Both the position numbers and the translations under genes were made by a program. 64,000 nt of DNA from NCBI GenBank assembly GCA_963995505.1, contig OZ023182.1, forward strand, positions 16,715,619-16,779,618, given 5' to 3'. Below the pieces are notes generated by a model. The model ran no database searches, was not told the DNA's origin, and was given only the letters and a program-made list of their open reading frames with translations. Below are positions 35,301-47,628 of this stretch, one piece after another (positions within the stretch are counted from its first letter, which is position 1; every line of letters starts with the position of its first letter). This stretch comes from Hypericum androsaemum. Taxonomy: Eukaryota > Streptophyta > Magnoliopsida > Malpighiales > Hypericaceae.

Positions 35301-36770
35301 CCTAATAAAATCGGAGAGGCCAAAATCAATAACCTTCATCGGTGCATCCTCATCTTTTGTGGTAAAAAGAAAATTCTGCCATGGTAAACATGGATACTTC
35401 AATGAGGTGGCAAAGATATAAAGGATGCCGTCGACAGATAAAAATCCCATTGCTACATGGACTTGCATAGGAAAATGGAAGCAACTGATGAGCTCACAGA
35501 TCGAAGTACCTCCGGTTTTAAATCTCTGTGCACAACGCCTTGAAGATGACAAAATGCAACAACACTGAGGATTTGCACAACAATACTTTTCGCATCTTCC
35601 TCGTTATACCTCCCACCTCTTAATTTCAAAATGATGTGAGCATGAAAACCACAAACACTCGTCAGCAACTTGCAACTAAGACAAATGCCTCTGTTTTCGC
35701 TCTAATATGTGTTTCATGAACATGTTACCTTGATAATATTCGATCCAGTAGCTCACCACCTTCACATAACCTGGAAGTCACATAGATAATAAGCACCTCT
35801 AGAAAAGAGAACCAACTACAGCTAAGTGAATTCTCTTTTAAAACTAAATGTCTAAATGAAGATATATACATACTCCATGACTATGTATACGTTGTTGTCG
35901 TCCTCGAAAGCATCATGAAATTTGATCATATGCTTATGCCCGGATAAGGCTTTCAACATTTTAACCTCCCTACGAACATCTTCAATAGCTATCGCCGTGG
36001 TCATCTGCAATTTAGTGGACTGTTAGGGGGTACGTACACCTATTATTATATGACATTATTGCCAAATCGAGTAAATCAGCATTGACTAACTTCCCACTTC
36101 ATATTTTAGTTAAAACCAATAAAGGATTGCTCCTTGAATGATGCCATTCATTGACCAATTGGACCTTGCACTTTAGCCTTCTGACCCGGACGGGGGCAAT
36201 TACGTCATTTTGGACCGAGAAAGCATTTCAAAAATAGTCCAAAACGGCGTAGTTTCAAGTTTCAACGAGACAAAAAGAAGCTACCTTGGGTTTAGAAATG
36301 ATCTTGACAGCGACCTGGACCCCCTTGAGGTCCCCCTTCTTGCCCTTGGCCCAGCAGGTATGACCAAAATGCCCCCGCCCGACCTCCTTCCCAAGCTCGT
36401 ACTTGGCCCCGAAGCTCCTCGGGTACCCGAAGCTCTTGTCCAGAGACCGCTCCCCGCCGCCTTCGGCTTCTTCCTCCGGTATCGTCCCCTCCTTGGGCGG
36501 CTTCGCCTGGCCTCTCCGCCTCAGCAGCGCCATGATCGGCCTCGCGGGCGACGGCGGCGGGAGCGGCCACTTGAACTTCCTCCCCGGCGTCATCGCCGGG
36601 GACGGCGACGGGCGGACGCCGGCCGGGAGCGGGCTCTGGAAGGGGCTCGCCACGAAGGAGTTCGACTGGGACTCGGACGGCACCGCCGACGCCGGGAGCG
36701 GGGAGGCAAGGACTCCTCCGGGCGGCCCCTCGTCGTCGTCGGGGTAAGGACGACTGCAGCAGTGGCCCAT
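32382..36770 (-). CDS. CDPK-related protein kinase (CRK family)
   Basis: Eleven exons on the minus strand: 36770-36285, 36004-35874, 35770-35729, 35618-35510, 35375-35297, 34529-34233, 33911-33802, 33536-33435, 33298-33236, 32772-32605 and 32519-32382. The sum is 1725 nt (574 aa), the usual CRK length, and all introns are GT-AG. MGHCCSR at the start fits N-myristoylation at Gly2 and palmitoylation at Cys4/5, so membrane attachment. A Pro/Ser-rich linker covers residues 8-120. The kinase domain starts near 123 ([20 protein letters not shown]) with VAVK Lys156, HRDLKPEN at 250, DFG Asp273 and YVAPEVL near 296. It is a Ser/Thr kinase. The C-terminal region resembles degenerate EF-hands ([29 protein letters not shown]); CRKs generally do not bind calcium well there. 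Exon 1 is very GC-rich. Confidence 0.96.
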
Positions 36771-36839
36771 GGCGGTTACGATCGGGTCAAAGTCAGAGGA
36801 TCCGACGGTGGAGAGGGAGTTCAGTTGACTGTTCTCTAA

Positions 36840-37895
36840 TTCAGTTATTTAATTTGTTCTCCCTCTTTTTGTTGTTTAGTCTTCGAAGTGGCGGGGGATT
36901 TAAGAAAGAAAGGAAGCGTTCTAGAGTGAGAGAGATTTATATTCCTAGAGAGAGAAATTAGTTGGGCTTAGGTTCGTGTTTATGTCGGAATATAAATTGG
37001 ATTACTCGATTCATTAGGTGTTTGCAAAAAAAAATTTATTTAGCTTAGTCAACAAATTTTGAGTTCAAATTTTTTAAAAATATGTTGAATTAATTTTCAA
37101 AAATTCTACCAATTCGAATATAACTTAGCTAATTTATTATGTGTTCGGATATTAATCCGTATGAAAATTGAAACTCATCGCATTTATGGCAATCAAGGCC
37201 TACTCTAACGCTCTCTGTTGAGCTCTACCTTCGTTGCTGCCTCTCGGCCGTTGATTCGTACTTGATCTTGCGGGCCCCCCTCCCCGTTTGCTTCTATAAC
37301 CACTGGGATGGTTTTATCGCTATCAGTTGTTTCTCTTTTCGGTTCGAAGTGGATAATAATTATGTCGGTATTTATAAAAATATTTTATATTAATTAATTA
37401 ATCCAAAATCTCATAGAGATTCTCATCTTCGGAACAATCTAAAATTCTGAATTCCTTAAGAATAATCCGATTCTTCTGGTGCTATGTTTCAGAAAAAAAA
37501 ACTATATTTGTTTAGTTTTATTTTTTATTTTAGCTAGAGTTACATTATTCTAATAAACGGAGAGAGAAGCACGATGGAGTGTAATAAAGGGGTTGTGTGT
37601 GCAATTGGAAGTTGCGGACTTCGGTCTCATCGCGGTTTGAGTGGCTCCATTAGCTAAACCATAACAAATTAACCAATCATATCCATCAAAATTATTCCAA
37701 TTGATAAAATATGTATATAAACTTAAACAAATCTCATGTTTAAACTTTAGAAATGAAGAATGCATTGTAGAAAAAATCATCCGAAATAATTTCAGATAAT
37801 GCTCAAATCTAAATATGATATTTATATCCCTACAAAACTTTTTCTAGCTGTCTACTGTATTACTCGTTTTTAGCTGCATTCTTTTGTACTTACGT
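36840..37895. other. kinase promoter side and intergenic
   Basis: Contains the likely 5' UTR and promoter of the kinase (CT-rich tract read on the minus strand near 36845-36960), then AT-rich sequence with no gene. Confidence 0.5.
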
Positions 37896-37902
37896 TGTCT
37901 TA

Positions 37903-38457
37903 GACCACCTGCATCAGCAACCCACCTAACTTGGATCACGAAATAAACAATTATTTTTTCTCTCATCCATACCAAACCCAACCCAATTAAATATTTTCCT
38001 ACTCACATTAGCAAACCAGGGTCACTGAATAAACAATTAATTTTTCTCACATCGACATATTATCGAATATCATTTTTTGTTTATATAAAATTAGATTTTT
38101 TTAAGATAATGTTTATATAAAATTAGATTGGTTGCGAAAATATGTTAGACATTGGACTCTATTTATAGAGGAATGAAAAATACGAATATTCATATTATTT
38201 ATTTTTAGTTTCGTTAAAGATAATTTCAATTTTTTAACCACACAAATAATATCCGACAAATCTATTTATAAGAATAATATTGTGCTAAGTGTAACTAAAG
38301 TAGATTGAAAAACAAAAAAAAATATTGGGAGGCAGGAGCACCAATCCAAGGGCTGTCAGGTCCCAATGGGCGTGCCCCCACTTTTCACTTCATTTACTTT
38401 TTTATAGTTTTTTATTAATAAAAAATGGTGACCCCCTTGCGGGGGTCACTGATGCTC
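37903..38457 (+). mobile_element. MITE, PIF/Harbinger-like (copy A)
   Basis: It starts GACCACCTGCATCAG and ends CTGATGCTC, flanked by TTA at 37900-37902 and 38458-38460. The first ~200 bp match, inverted, the element ending at 57768. A TTA duplication with a GAGCATCAG-type end suggests PIF/Harbinger. Confidence 0.62.
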
Positions 38458-38549
38458 TTAGTCTTAGAAACTCTCGTCCTTATCTAATCAAAATAATATC
38501 AATGGTCTAATAGAGTTAATGTTTTAGATTGTTCCATCATACATCTTAG

Positions 38550-39733
38550 AGGAAATTACTCTCAGGCCCCTGTGCTATAGCAAAATTATCAATAGGATCC
38601 TTGCCTTTTGAGAAATTATTTTGCCGTCCCTGCCTTATTGAAAAAAATTATTTTACCGTCACTGACTTCAGCAATTGATTTTTAAAAAAGGAAATAACCT
38701 ATATATCCTTACAAAAATAAATAAAAAATAATGAAACTCTAGTCCTTACCGGAGAAGACAAACAAGACGACCAGAGTTCTCCCGACCAACGAAACCCCCA
38801 GGGTTTCTGGGACAAATATGTAACCACAACGGCTAAGCTGCAATTTCCCCTCCGGTACTGACATCCCCGCCCCTTCCCCATCCCACTCTCCCCCAGGACC
38901 TTCCATCTTTCTCGTAGCTGCTTCGTCTCCACTTCTCCCATCCGAATCCAAGCCCGTGCTCTCCCCGATGAACCAGTACCTTTAGTTCCATTTGCTTTTA
39001 GTTTACGCACTCCTCCTCCTTATCTTCTTCATCTTCTCTCTCTATTGAACTTGATTTGGTATGCTGAGGAAGTCCAAGTCCGACCTCCCGGTCCCAAGCG
39101 AGCGGTTACCTTAGGCAAAACCATTTATGAATTTTGCGGCAGACAATTTTCTACCATTAGGTAAAAGATTAGAACTCGCGGTAGTCGTTAGCTTCGCAAT
39201 ATCTTTACTTTGTTCTCTTTTTCTGATATGTCGCTTGTCGCTCGCTGGTGAGAGCCTGAGCTCGAGGTTTCTGGGTTTTGTGTACTGGGATTTGATTCAA
39301 AGGTTGGGGACCGAGGGTTTCTTGGTTTTTAGGATTTGAAGAACGGGTTTCTCGGATTTGATTAGAAGGTTCTCGTATTTTGAAAGAATCACCGCCTCGA
39401 TTCAGGATGGCCGGTTCGTCGTCCCTCTTCATGGGGCAAGAGATCGTCAAAGGAAATGATCGGGATCTTTTGTGGGTTAATGGTTGAAGATGGAAGTCAA
39501 TACTGTGTTTCGCTGGCTTGGAGGTTGATGAAGGTGGACGGCTTGGAGGTTGAGGACGACCTCAGGGGTATAACAATCTTTTATAAAATAAAATAATGGA
39601 AAATCAATTTATGATTAGCCAGGAACCCGAGTCCAACATTTAAATGAAGAGCAGGGACGCCAAAATAATTTTTCAAAAGGCAGGGACCCTACTGGTGATT
39701 TTGCTATAGAGGAACCTGGGAGTAATTTTTCCT
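38550..39733. mobile_element. long-TIR element, Mutator-like (copy 1)
   Basis: The left end, AGGAAATTACTCTCAGGCCC continuing to GCCGTCCCTGCC (about 38550-38635), recurs inverted at about 39655-39733. The terminal repeats are about 80-85 bp and imperfect. The pattern closely follows the element at 58701-60270. The interior is non-coding. The flanks share only ACAT, so no target duplication could be called. Confidence 0.7.
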
Positions 39734-39739
39734 ACATAA

Positions 39740-41255
39740 AAATCTCACGGATACAATATCTATTTGTCAAAATAATACAATATCTAATTAAATCGCCTAA
39801 AAATGTGACATCCAAACTGATTTTAAACATGTATATACTGATTAATTTCACATAAATACTTTGCCTTGTTCTAAAACTATAAAAGTACCCGATTCATGGA
39901 AACTATCAAGTCGTGACAGATTAATTTGCATTTGACCTAATGATACAAGTCATTGTATGATTTAACGGAAGATCAGGGTTCAAACTTTGACAATGCATAA
40001 TTAGGTATAGAAATTTATTTTTACAAAAAAATGCTTGTTGATCCTCCGTTTGACACATTAGTCCAGTGTTTAACACCCTTTGTTATTAAGACTAAATTGG
40101 AAATAATTAGAACTTTTTGTCCAAAAAGAAAAGAAAAATTAGGTATGTCTTTGTTGGTTTTGTAGTACTTCGGATATGTTAAGAACAATTTAAATGATTT
40201 GATTGTACTATCTATATAATAAGTTGCATCTTCTAACATTTTAAGTTAGCTTGACCTAAACAATTTTCACTATGGGTAACCTCAGAAGTTTCTGAGGGTG
40301 CATGTGACGCCCGGGGCCTAAAGTGCGGAAGGTGATCGCCGGTGTGAGAGTGTAAAGACAATAAACGGCTCCTCGTAAGCATTCTATGAAGACATGAACA
40401 AACACAATCCCACACCTGAAAATGAGAGATTCTGGAATTATGCCGATAAGGCGCGACGTAAAAGACGAGTATCTAATGAAGGTATAAGTGAGGACAAAAC
40501 AAACAGAAAAATACTCGTATTAGTCTGTAGAGACAGTCGATCTCCATAACTTGAATTCTTTCGATTTTGAATGACACAAAGGTGCTTTTGACATCAACCA
40601 CTATTTCTGTCTTTTTTAAGGGTTACTATTTCTCTGTCTATCCAAAGGATAGTTCTGTCATTAATTTTATTTTAGGATGAACTTATATGTACCTTGGGCC
40701 TATCCAAACCCATTAGTAGACCACTGGCCCAAAGGTTGACCCTCAAAGGACCACTAGGAGGCTAAAAAGCCCGTAGACCAGGCCGGGACCAACCAAACCA
40801 AAACTAAATGGCTCAACGCGCTCACGGCGAGTGTGGGTCCGACGTTCTATATCGGGAAATATTTTTAGCTCCCTCTCTTACAAGGCGGGAGGGAGCTGCC
40901 CACGGATAAAAATTCCCTCTTCGTCTCCCCTGCTCTCTCTCGTCAACGATTTTTCCTTTTCTCTTATTTATTTTTGGGTTTCTGCCTTTCTGGATCAATT
41001 AATATATATATATATATATATTAATTTTTTTTTTCGCTCTCCAAAGTCCAACTCCTTCCAAAACCATCCATTATCACTAGGAAAGCGAAATACCTGGTTT
41101 CGTAATCTCCCCCCACCCACGCGCGGCGTCGTTTCGATCCCGTCGCGAATTTTCGCCAGCTTAGGGTTTCGCTTGGATTTTCGTTGCGATAGGGTTTCTG
41201 GTTTAGTTTAGGGGCAAGGAGGGAATCGGAGGGGGAGAAGCTTGGGGAAGACGAT
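39740..41255. other. intergenic and 5' leader of the coiled-coil gene
   Basis: No gene was seen. TGTGACGCCCGGGGCC at about 40305 resembles a Ty3/gypsy-type LTR edge, but no partner was found. An AT microsatellite lies at about 41002-41020. CT-rich leader sequence lies near 40860-40950. Confidence 0.5.
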
Positions 41256-41260
41256 AAGTG

Positions 41261-44200
41261 ATGGAGGTGGCGGCGCCGACGGGAAGTGCCGCTGCCACGC
41301 GCGGCGGAGGGAGTTCCCTTCCGATGGCTGCCTCTCGGAAGGAGTGGCGTGTCGTCTCGGAGTACCACAACCACCACCATCCGGACCATTCAGCTCGAAA
41401 TGCCGGGGACGAGGTTGTAATTCTGAACCCTAAATAGATAGTATATGGTCGGAACGTGTGCGTGCGTGTGTGTGTCTTTTGCATCTGCCCCGTCCACATT
41501 GGAGAATATGGGCGAGTTTCTAGTCGAGGAGACCTGCAGATTAGGGTTTTGGGAAATTCTCCTACGAGACAGGTTGTTTATCGTAGTTTTGATTAGATGC
41601 CTGTACTTGGCAATGCAGGAGATGGATCGGTCCAAGATGGGACGACCGGATGAGAGAACAATATATGAGGTAATTGCATTGAATTGTTGGACGATGTACA
41701 GTTTTGGGATTTTTTATGGGGTGAACTTGATTTTCGATGTGTTCTTTAAGGTGCAGCATGGAAGGGAGCCAGTGGATGTAAATTTCTGTTCGGTCAATGT
41801 GGATGGGAGCGTGGACAATGACATGGCGCAGCAACGCATTCAGGCTATTGCTGGACAAAGACAGGAGCTACTACTGATGGAGATTGAACTTAGAGCCCGA
41901 ATGATTGCAAGGGCTGATATAATGGAGATGCAGAACAGGTTTGATGCTCAAATGAAAGATCATGCTGATGCTGCTGGAAAGCTTCAGGTTGAGAAGTTTT
42001 ATATTGTGTTCTTTACATTGAGAGTTATTATATAATATGGTAACATGGATCAGTGGGCTGTGCATTGCGGTTTTAATTTACCGGAGGAAAATGTATTACC
42101 TAACTGTTACTGCTTATGAAGCTGTCAGCATCCTCTTGGATGCTTTACTGTTTGAAGCTGTTGCTTTAATGTCTTAGCTTTGTGAATTTCTAAAGCCACT
42201 AAGGTACATGCTTATTATTTTCTGAACTTTCTTTTTAATTTCAGGAGCAACTCTGTGAGAAGGAGCAAACCATATATGAGTTGGAAAGGAGGATGGAAGA
42301 GAAGGAAAGAGAACTCCATGTCATTAAGTTAGACAGTGAAGCGGTCTGTTTATTTCTATGTTTTGTTTGGTAAATTTTTTAGCATATTCTCCTGACAATC
42401 TTAAATGGTTGTTTTACTGCCTCATTTATGTAGGCCTGGGCCAAAGAAGACCTTTTGAGGGAACAAAACAAAGAACTGGCAACATTCAGGTGTGGAACTT
42501 TACCCTTTCTTTTTTTCTCATTTCAATTTTAGTTTGCCATAGCTCATAGGTCGGGCCCTCTTGAATGTGTATGAGATTGAGATGGATTACGTCTTTCTGC
42601 AGAAGAGAACGTGATCATTCTGAAGCTGAGAGAGTACAACATATACAGCAAATACGAGATCTTCAGGAACATTTGCAAGAGAAGGAGAGGCAGATACTGG
42701 AATTGCAAGAACAGGTCAGTCATTTTCAATTCCTTTCTAATGGTGGGTTTCTACCAATTGAAGCTTGACCTGCTACATTCATATATTGTAAAGTGATCAC
42801 TTAGTTGATCAGTTGAAGGATATCAAATGAGGTCCTTGTGTTTGAAGTTAGTCTACTGTTTCCTTTCAGCATAGAACTGCTCAGGAGACCATCTTCTTGA
42901 AGGATGAGCAGTTGAAGGCTTGGTTTTCCCGTGCTCAGGAGGTGGATGCCTTGCAGTCTACTACAAACCACTCGTTACAAGCTGAACTGCGAGAACGCAC
43001 AGAACAGTATAATCAGCTTTGGCTTAGCTGTCAAAGACAGGTGGATTTTTTTTCAGTCCTTTTCTGCCTTATGATTAATACTCTAGTAAAAGCACCGATG
43101 TACCTTTTGTTTGGTGGGGTTCAAGGATGTACCTTTTGTACATCTATTTCTTTAGAACCAGAATGAGGCAAGTATCATCTCTCTTCTGCAAACCAATGTT
43201 GAAAGTGGCTGTATATTTTGGTTTCTTCGTCTATCGTTTGAGGTCTGAAATTGTTGTATCATTTTCTTATTAAACCAATGCAAGTTGTAGCAGAATTCAG
43301 TTACAAGGAATAGCTATTTGGATGCTTGTGCAAGAGCAATGACATGCGGTTTATAATTATCTAACCCTATGCATTTCTGTTGTTTCCTTGGCTTTTTTTT
43401 ATGGCAGTTTATTGAGATGGAAAGACTTCATTTACATACCATTCAACAACTACAACTTGAGCTAGCTGATGCTAGGGAAAGGAGTGGTTCTTATTCTGAA
43501 GACTCGCGTGTACCCCGAACGAGCACGAAAGGTGTTCCAAATTTTGTTCACAGCAATGGACATCCACAAGAATCAAATGGAATTAATGCTCCGCCTGTTA
43601 AGAATGGGGCGATTTCAAATATATTGGCAGATAACTCATCTTTTGCATCAGCTGACAAAGCATCAAGCCGGGTAGAACTTATTCTCTTTAAGATCGTTGT
43701 ACTGTTTATCATGGGGCTTAGGTTGCATACTCATGGTCGCAAAATTTTGCTCATTGGTGATTGTACTTATTTGATCGTTGACGGTGAGATGTACTGATTA
43801 TGACTGACTAGAAAAGAGGGGTAGCCCCCATCATCTCGATAGGATAACCTTGATGTTCATCTGCTTCTTGAGCAGTAACTGCGAAGAAAATGCTGTCAGC
43901 TGTTTGAAAGAAATTATCCTTTATGCATAAAATTATGATTTCAAGTATCATTTCAGCACAATTGTGGCCGTTCTTGCTTGCCATAGTTTTCTTTAGTTGT
44001 TTGTTGTAACTTTTAATGTTGTGTTATTTTCTTCATTAGGCAAACCATGTTGCCGCTGTTCCAATTCCACCTTCATCTTTGATTGGGATGCCTTCCTATC
44101 TCCCACCTGAACAGATGACAGCCATGCATCCATTTATTCTGCATCAGCAAGGAATGTCTCATTCTTCACAATCTCATGTTGGGAATTATCACTCACTGCC

Positions 44201-46587
44201 AATGTCATCTCTCCCACAGTGGCAAAGCCAACAGGTTCATTGCATACTGTTCATTGTGCTGCATCTAGGTATTCCTTTGTTTGCAAGAACATTGTCATTT
44301 GGCCTCACATGTTTCGCTTCTCCATTTCTTTCTCTCAGGGCTTATCTGAGAATGCACAATTTTCTACTCAAAATCTACCTGAAGCATCCCAAACAGATAA
44401 AAATATTACGAGATCGGATGGGAAGTGTGAGGATGAAATATCTGTTAATGGTCATGCTTTTAATGCAAACTATAGTAATGTTCATGTAAGCCATGGACCA
44501 GAGCCTGATCCTGAGGCAACATCATCTGCTGATGAACAAGAGGTGAATGAACTGAAGGCTTTTGGTCTTGTCGTAATACCCTGTTATAAGCAGACACACT
44601 TACAGCATCTGCAACTTATGCAGGGTCTTGAGTCAGTTGGTGAAAGTTCCTTGGCTGCCCAGTCTGTGGATCATGAAATGCAACAAGTTTCTTCCCAGTT
44701 TGCAGCATCCTTGAACTTGAACTCTCTTCAGAAGAACACTGAAACAAAGGTTTGTTTTTATTGCTCCAAGTTTGCTTTGCAGATCTCATTCTTTTGCTCA
44801 GTCCACAAACTCCGATCTTTAGGTACCAATTTCAGTTTCTTGGTGTGAATCTCTGTTGTCAATAGCGCGCTATAGCGGGGAAGCCATGGTTACTGCTACG
44901 CTAAGTTGCTGCTACCCGCTATGGAGAGTAGCGGCTGTAGCGGTGCTATAGCGGTCGAATAGCGGTTTAGCGGCCGCTATCATGAATTTATTTATTGATT
45001 GAGAGCATATAGGTAATTTTTCACCTCATTAAGTGGCCCAAATCAAGTGGGTGCCCTAAGTTTTTCACACATCAGTCCTCTCTCTCCCGTTCTCCCTCTC
45101 TTCTCATCTATCGAAAGTATAACTAAACTGGCCTACAGCGTAGTAACATGTTAAGGGTATTTAGAGACCATTTGGTTATGTGTATTGCTTGAGGAATCAA
45201 GTAATCAACTGATGAAGAGAAGAAATGATAAGCTCTTTAGAAGAAGTTTGGTTCTCTTGGGAGCTTTTGATCATCTTTATCTATCTGTTTGTCTATGAGT
45301 TGTGAATTTGCTTGAAGTAAATTGGTAAATGAACCAAGAAAAGAGCCTAGTAAATTAGCTTGAAGTAATTAGCTTGAATTTGTTTGTCTATGGTTCTCTT
45401 GGTCTCTTTAATTTTGTGTATTTTTCTATTTTTTAGTATTTATGTTTACATTGTACAATGATTTTTTTTAATCTTTGCAATAGCGGCTATCCCGCTATCC
45501 ACTATCCGCTATACCGCTATAGCATTTTAAGGGGTCGCCGCTACGGGGCGCTATCTGGGATTGACAACCATGGTGTGAATTGTGCAGGAGCAAAATCATT
45601 TGAACTTGAGTAATGAGAGAGTATATAACCAGGGTTTGGCCGAAGAAGAGATGAGTACTGCAAGTGCATCATTGTCGGAGACATCTTTCCATTCGGCTAA
45701 TCTCAATGAAACGTCCATCATCAATGGTGTCGATACGATTGTGACTGAATCATTTGTTACAAGTGGTCAGCCTAACAAAGCAACGGTGGCAAAATCTCCC
45801 GAGATTTCTCTTCTTGATGAAAGGGCTCTGTTGGCTTGCATTGTCCGCACAATTCCAGCTGGTGGGGGAATCCGCATTAACTCGACGGTTTGTGGGCCTG
45901 CAAAATTGTTCTACATCTTACAATAAGTTGATCTGGACTCGGCAGTTACAAAGGATTTTTTTCCCTTTTTGCATACATGGCAGCTACCAAATCGGCTTGG
46001 CAAGATGCTGGCGCCTTTGCGTTGGCATGAATACAAGAAGAAGTATGGAAAACTTGATGACTTCGTCGCCAGTCACCCAGAGGTATCTCCTTTTTTCGTG
46101 GGTTCATCTTCATGCACATTGACATGCATTCATGACGCTGTTAAGTCCCAGACTGATTTCAAGTTCCAATTTCAGTTGTTTGTGGTTGAGGGTGATTACA
46201 TTCAACTTCGCGAAGGAGCTCAAGCAAAGATAGCTGCTACCACGGCTGTTGCTAAAATTGCCGCTGCTGCTGCCGCATCAGCTCCTTATTCATCATTTTT
46301 GCCTTCTGTGGCTGTCACTCCCATGGCTCAGTCTCACCGGGCTAGTAAGGTCATATCTGTTGATTCCGGACACCCGAATGGTCTTAGATTTGGTGCCACC
46401 AGAGGAGCTTCGAATGTAAAGATTTTGAGCAAGTCAAAAGAATCTCAGCAGGGCAGGTGCGACCTAACAATGCTAAATTACAAGATTTCCATTTCAACAT
46501 CTTGTTTGACCACAACTTGTGGCGGGCTTATTGATCATTATGAAACTTAACTTTTGCAGGACAACTGGAAGTGTGTTAACTAGATGA
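41261..46587 (+). CDS. coiled-coil protein with C-terminal winged-helix-like domain, function unknown
   Basis: Fourteen exons: 41261-41413, 41619-41669, 41751-41987, 42245-42343, 42434-42489, 42603-42714, 42870-43040, 43408-43671, 44040-44234, 44339-44749, 45588-45887, 45984-46082, 46176-46456 and 46560-46587. All introns are GT-AG and the sum is 2457 nt (818 aa). The N-terminus starts MEVAAPTGSAAATRGGGSS. Residues of about 95-320 are charged heptads (QRIQAIAGQRQELLLMEIEL, EKEQTIYELERRMEEKEREL), a long coiled coil. A Ser/Gln-rich middle follows. A folded C-terminal module reads LDERALLACIVRTIPAGG, RIGKM-like NRLGKMLAPLRWHEYKKKY and FVVEGDYIQLREGA, with the look of a winged helix; plant relatives carry this as a domain of unknown function. 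A 720-bp transposon sits in intron 10. A second possible last exon lies at 46933-47086. Confidence 0.88.
44851..45570. mobile_element. 720-bp DNA transposon in intron 10, 10-bp target duplication
   Basis: TGGTGTGAAT is repeated exactly at 44841-44850 and 45571-45580. The ends carry an inverted GTTGTCAAT (44855-44863 and its inverse near 45559-45567). The subterminal parts are packed with TAGCGG/CCGCTA and GCTATAGCGG motifs on both sides. The middle is AT-rich and non-coding. The duplication length points to the Mutator superfamily (usually 9 bp) more than hAT (8 bp). Confidence 0.88.
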
Positions 46588-46932
46588 TGGTAAGTAATTT
46601 ATCCGTTCCCGTACTGCATTATCTTTGTATGCGCGTTACAGATTTTTAGTTAAGATTCCACACTTAAATTAGAGTGTGGCTTGGCAAGTCTACAAAATCT
46701 TAGTGTTGGGAACTCTGAGGTTACACTTTCCTTTTTGGGGTAGGATCTGATTGATAATAGAACTCTTCAAGCTAAAACCCTTCCACATGCAGAATGATTG
46801 ATTTTTTTAGGTTCATTATGATACTGTGTTGTTTGAAGAAGTGCAGTCTGCAGAAGTTTCTGAGACAATTTCATGTCGTCAGTACAATTTAGTGGATTGG
46901 TTTTTTGATGTTATGATTCTTTCTACCCGCAG

Positions 46933-47086
46933 GTTAGATTGGCCGTCATTCTGGATTGGAGTTCGGAAGACTTTTGATCCAGTTCGCGACGATGATCGAT
47001 CAACGCTGGAAGAATTAGCATCTGCAACGATCATCGAGGGTAGGGTGCTGCAGGATGAATTTGCCCGCTTTTGTTCGATAAATTAA
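46933..47086 (+). CDS. possible alternative last exon of the coiled-coil gene
   Basis: After an acceptor (CTACCCGCAG) the frame reads LDWPSFWIGVRKTFDPVRDD and on to EFARFCSIN then TAA, 51 codons. It looks coding rather than UTR. If exon 13 (ending SQQGR, phase 2) is joined here instead of to exon 14, the frame continues exactly and gives an 860-aa protein. If exon 14 is used, a stop comes after nine codons and a GTAAGT donor after that stop could make this a 3' UTR exon. I do not recognise the peptide. Confidence 0.5.
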
Positions 47087-47089
47087 TCA

Positions 47090-47628
47090 AATTAGACTTG
47101 AAATGACTCCTTGAATTTCTTCCCTACTCCTCTGTTTGATACAAACCTTAGGAGTGAACTCGTGTGTTTATGATACCCGAAACAGCTGGGTATCCAATTA
47201 CTTTCAATGCTATGCAAAGCACATTGCCTCTCTCTCTCTCTCGGATGGTACAATTGTGCATCAGAATGGGATACGCTCATCAGATAGACCTTTCAAATTG
47301 CCATCCCTAATTACAAGTGTGGTCGAATGGGATACGCTCATTAGAAGATTTGGACCTAAAAATTGAAATTTTGATCAAAAGAACTGAAATCGGATAAGCG
47401 ACCCACCAACTATGGGGAGCATGTCCTCTCATCTAACACAATAATCCATGTAGAGAAAAGGAACTTCATGCAGAGTTACAGCAGTAAAACCATTGCCAAT
47501 GTCAATGCCGTTCAAGTACAAACAAGCAAAACATGCTACAGCATTCGCACGCTGTTTGTGTTCTAGCTTCTACTAGTTTTTCTTACTGTCCATGAGTTGG
47601 GCCGCTGTTTAAGGCGGGCTGATAGTAG
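47090..47628. other. 3' UTRs of two convergent genes
   Basis: Spacer between the coiled-coil gene (+) and the GIF-like gene (-). It has a short CT repeat at about 47230-47241. No other gene was seen. Confidence 0.55.

Noticed and set aside
36210..36839. 209-codon plus-strand frame opposite kinase exon 1
   Set aside because: GC-rich exon 1 of the kinase keeps the other strand open; Pro/Arg-rich translation with no family.
40290..40420. Possible Ty3/gypsy LTR edge (TGTGACGCCCGGGGCC)
   Set aside because: No partner LTR, primer site or coding sequence nearby; too short to call.
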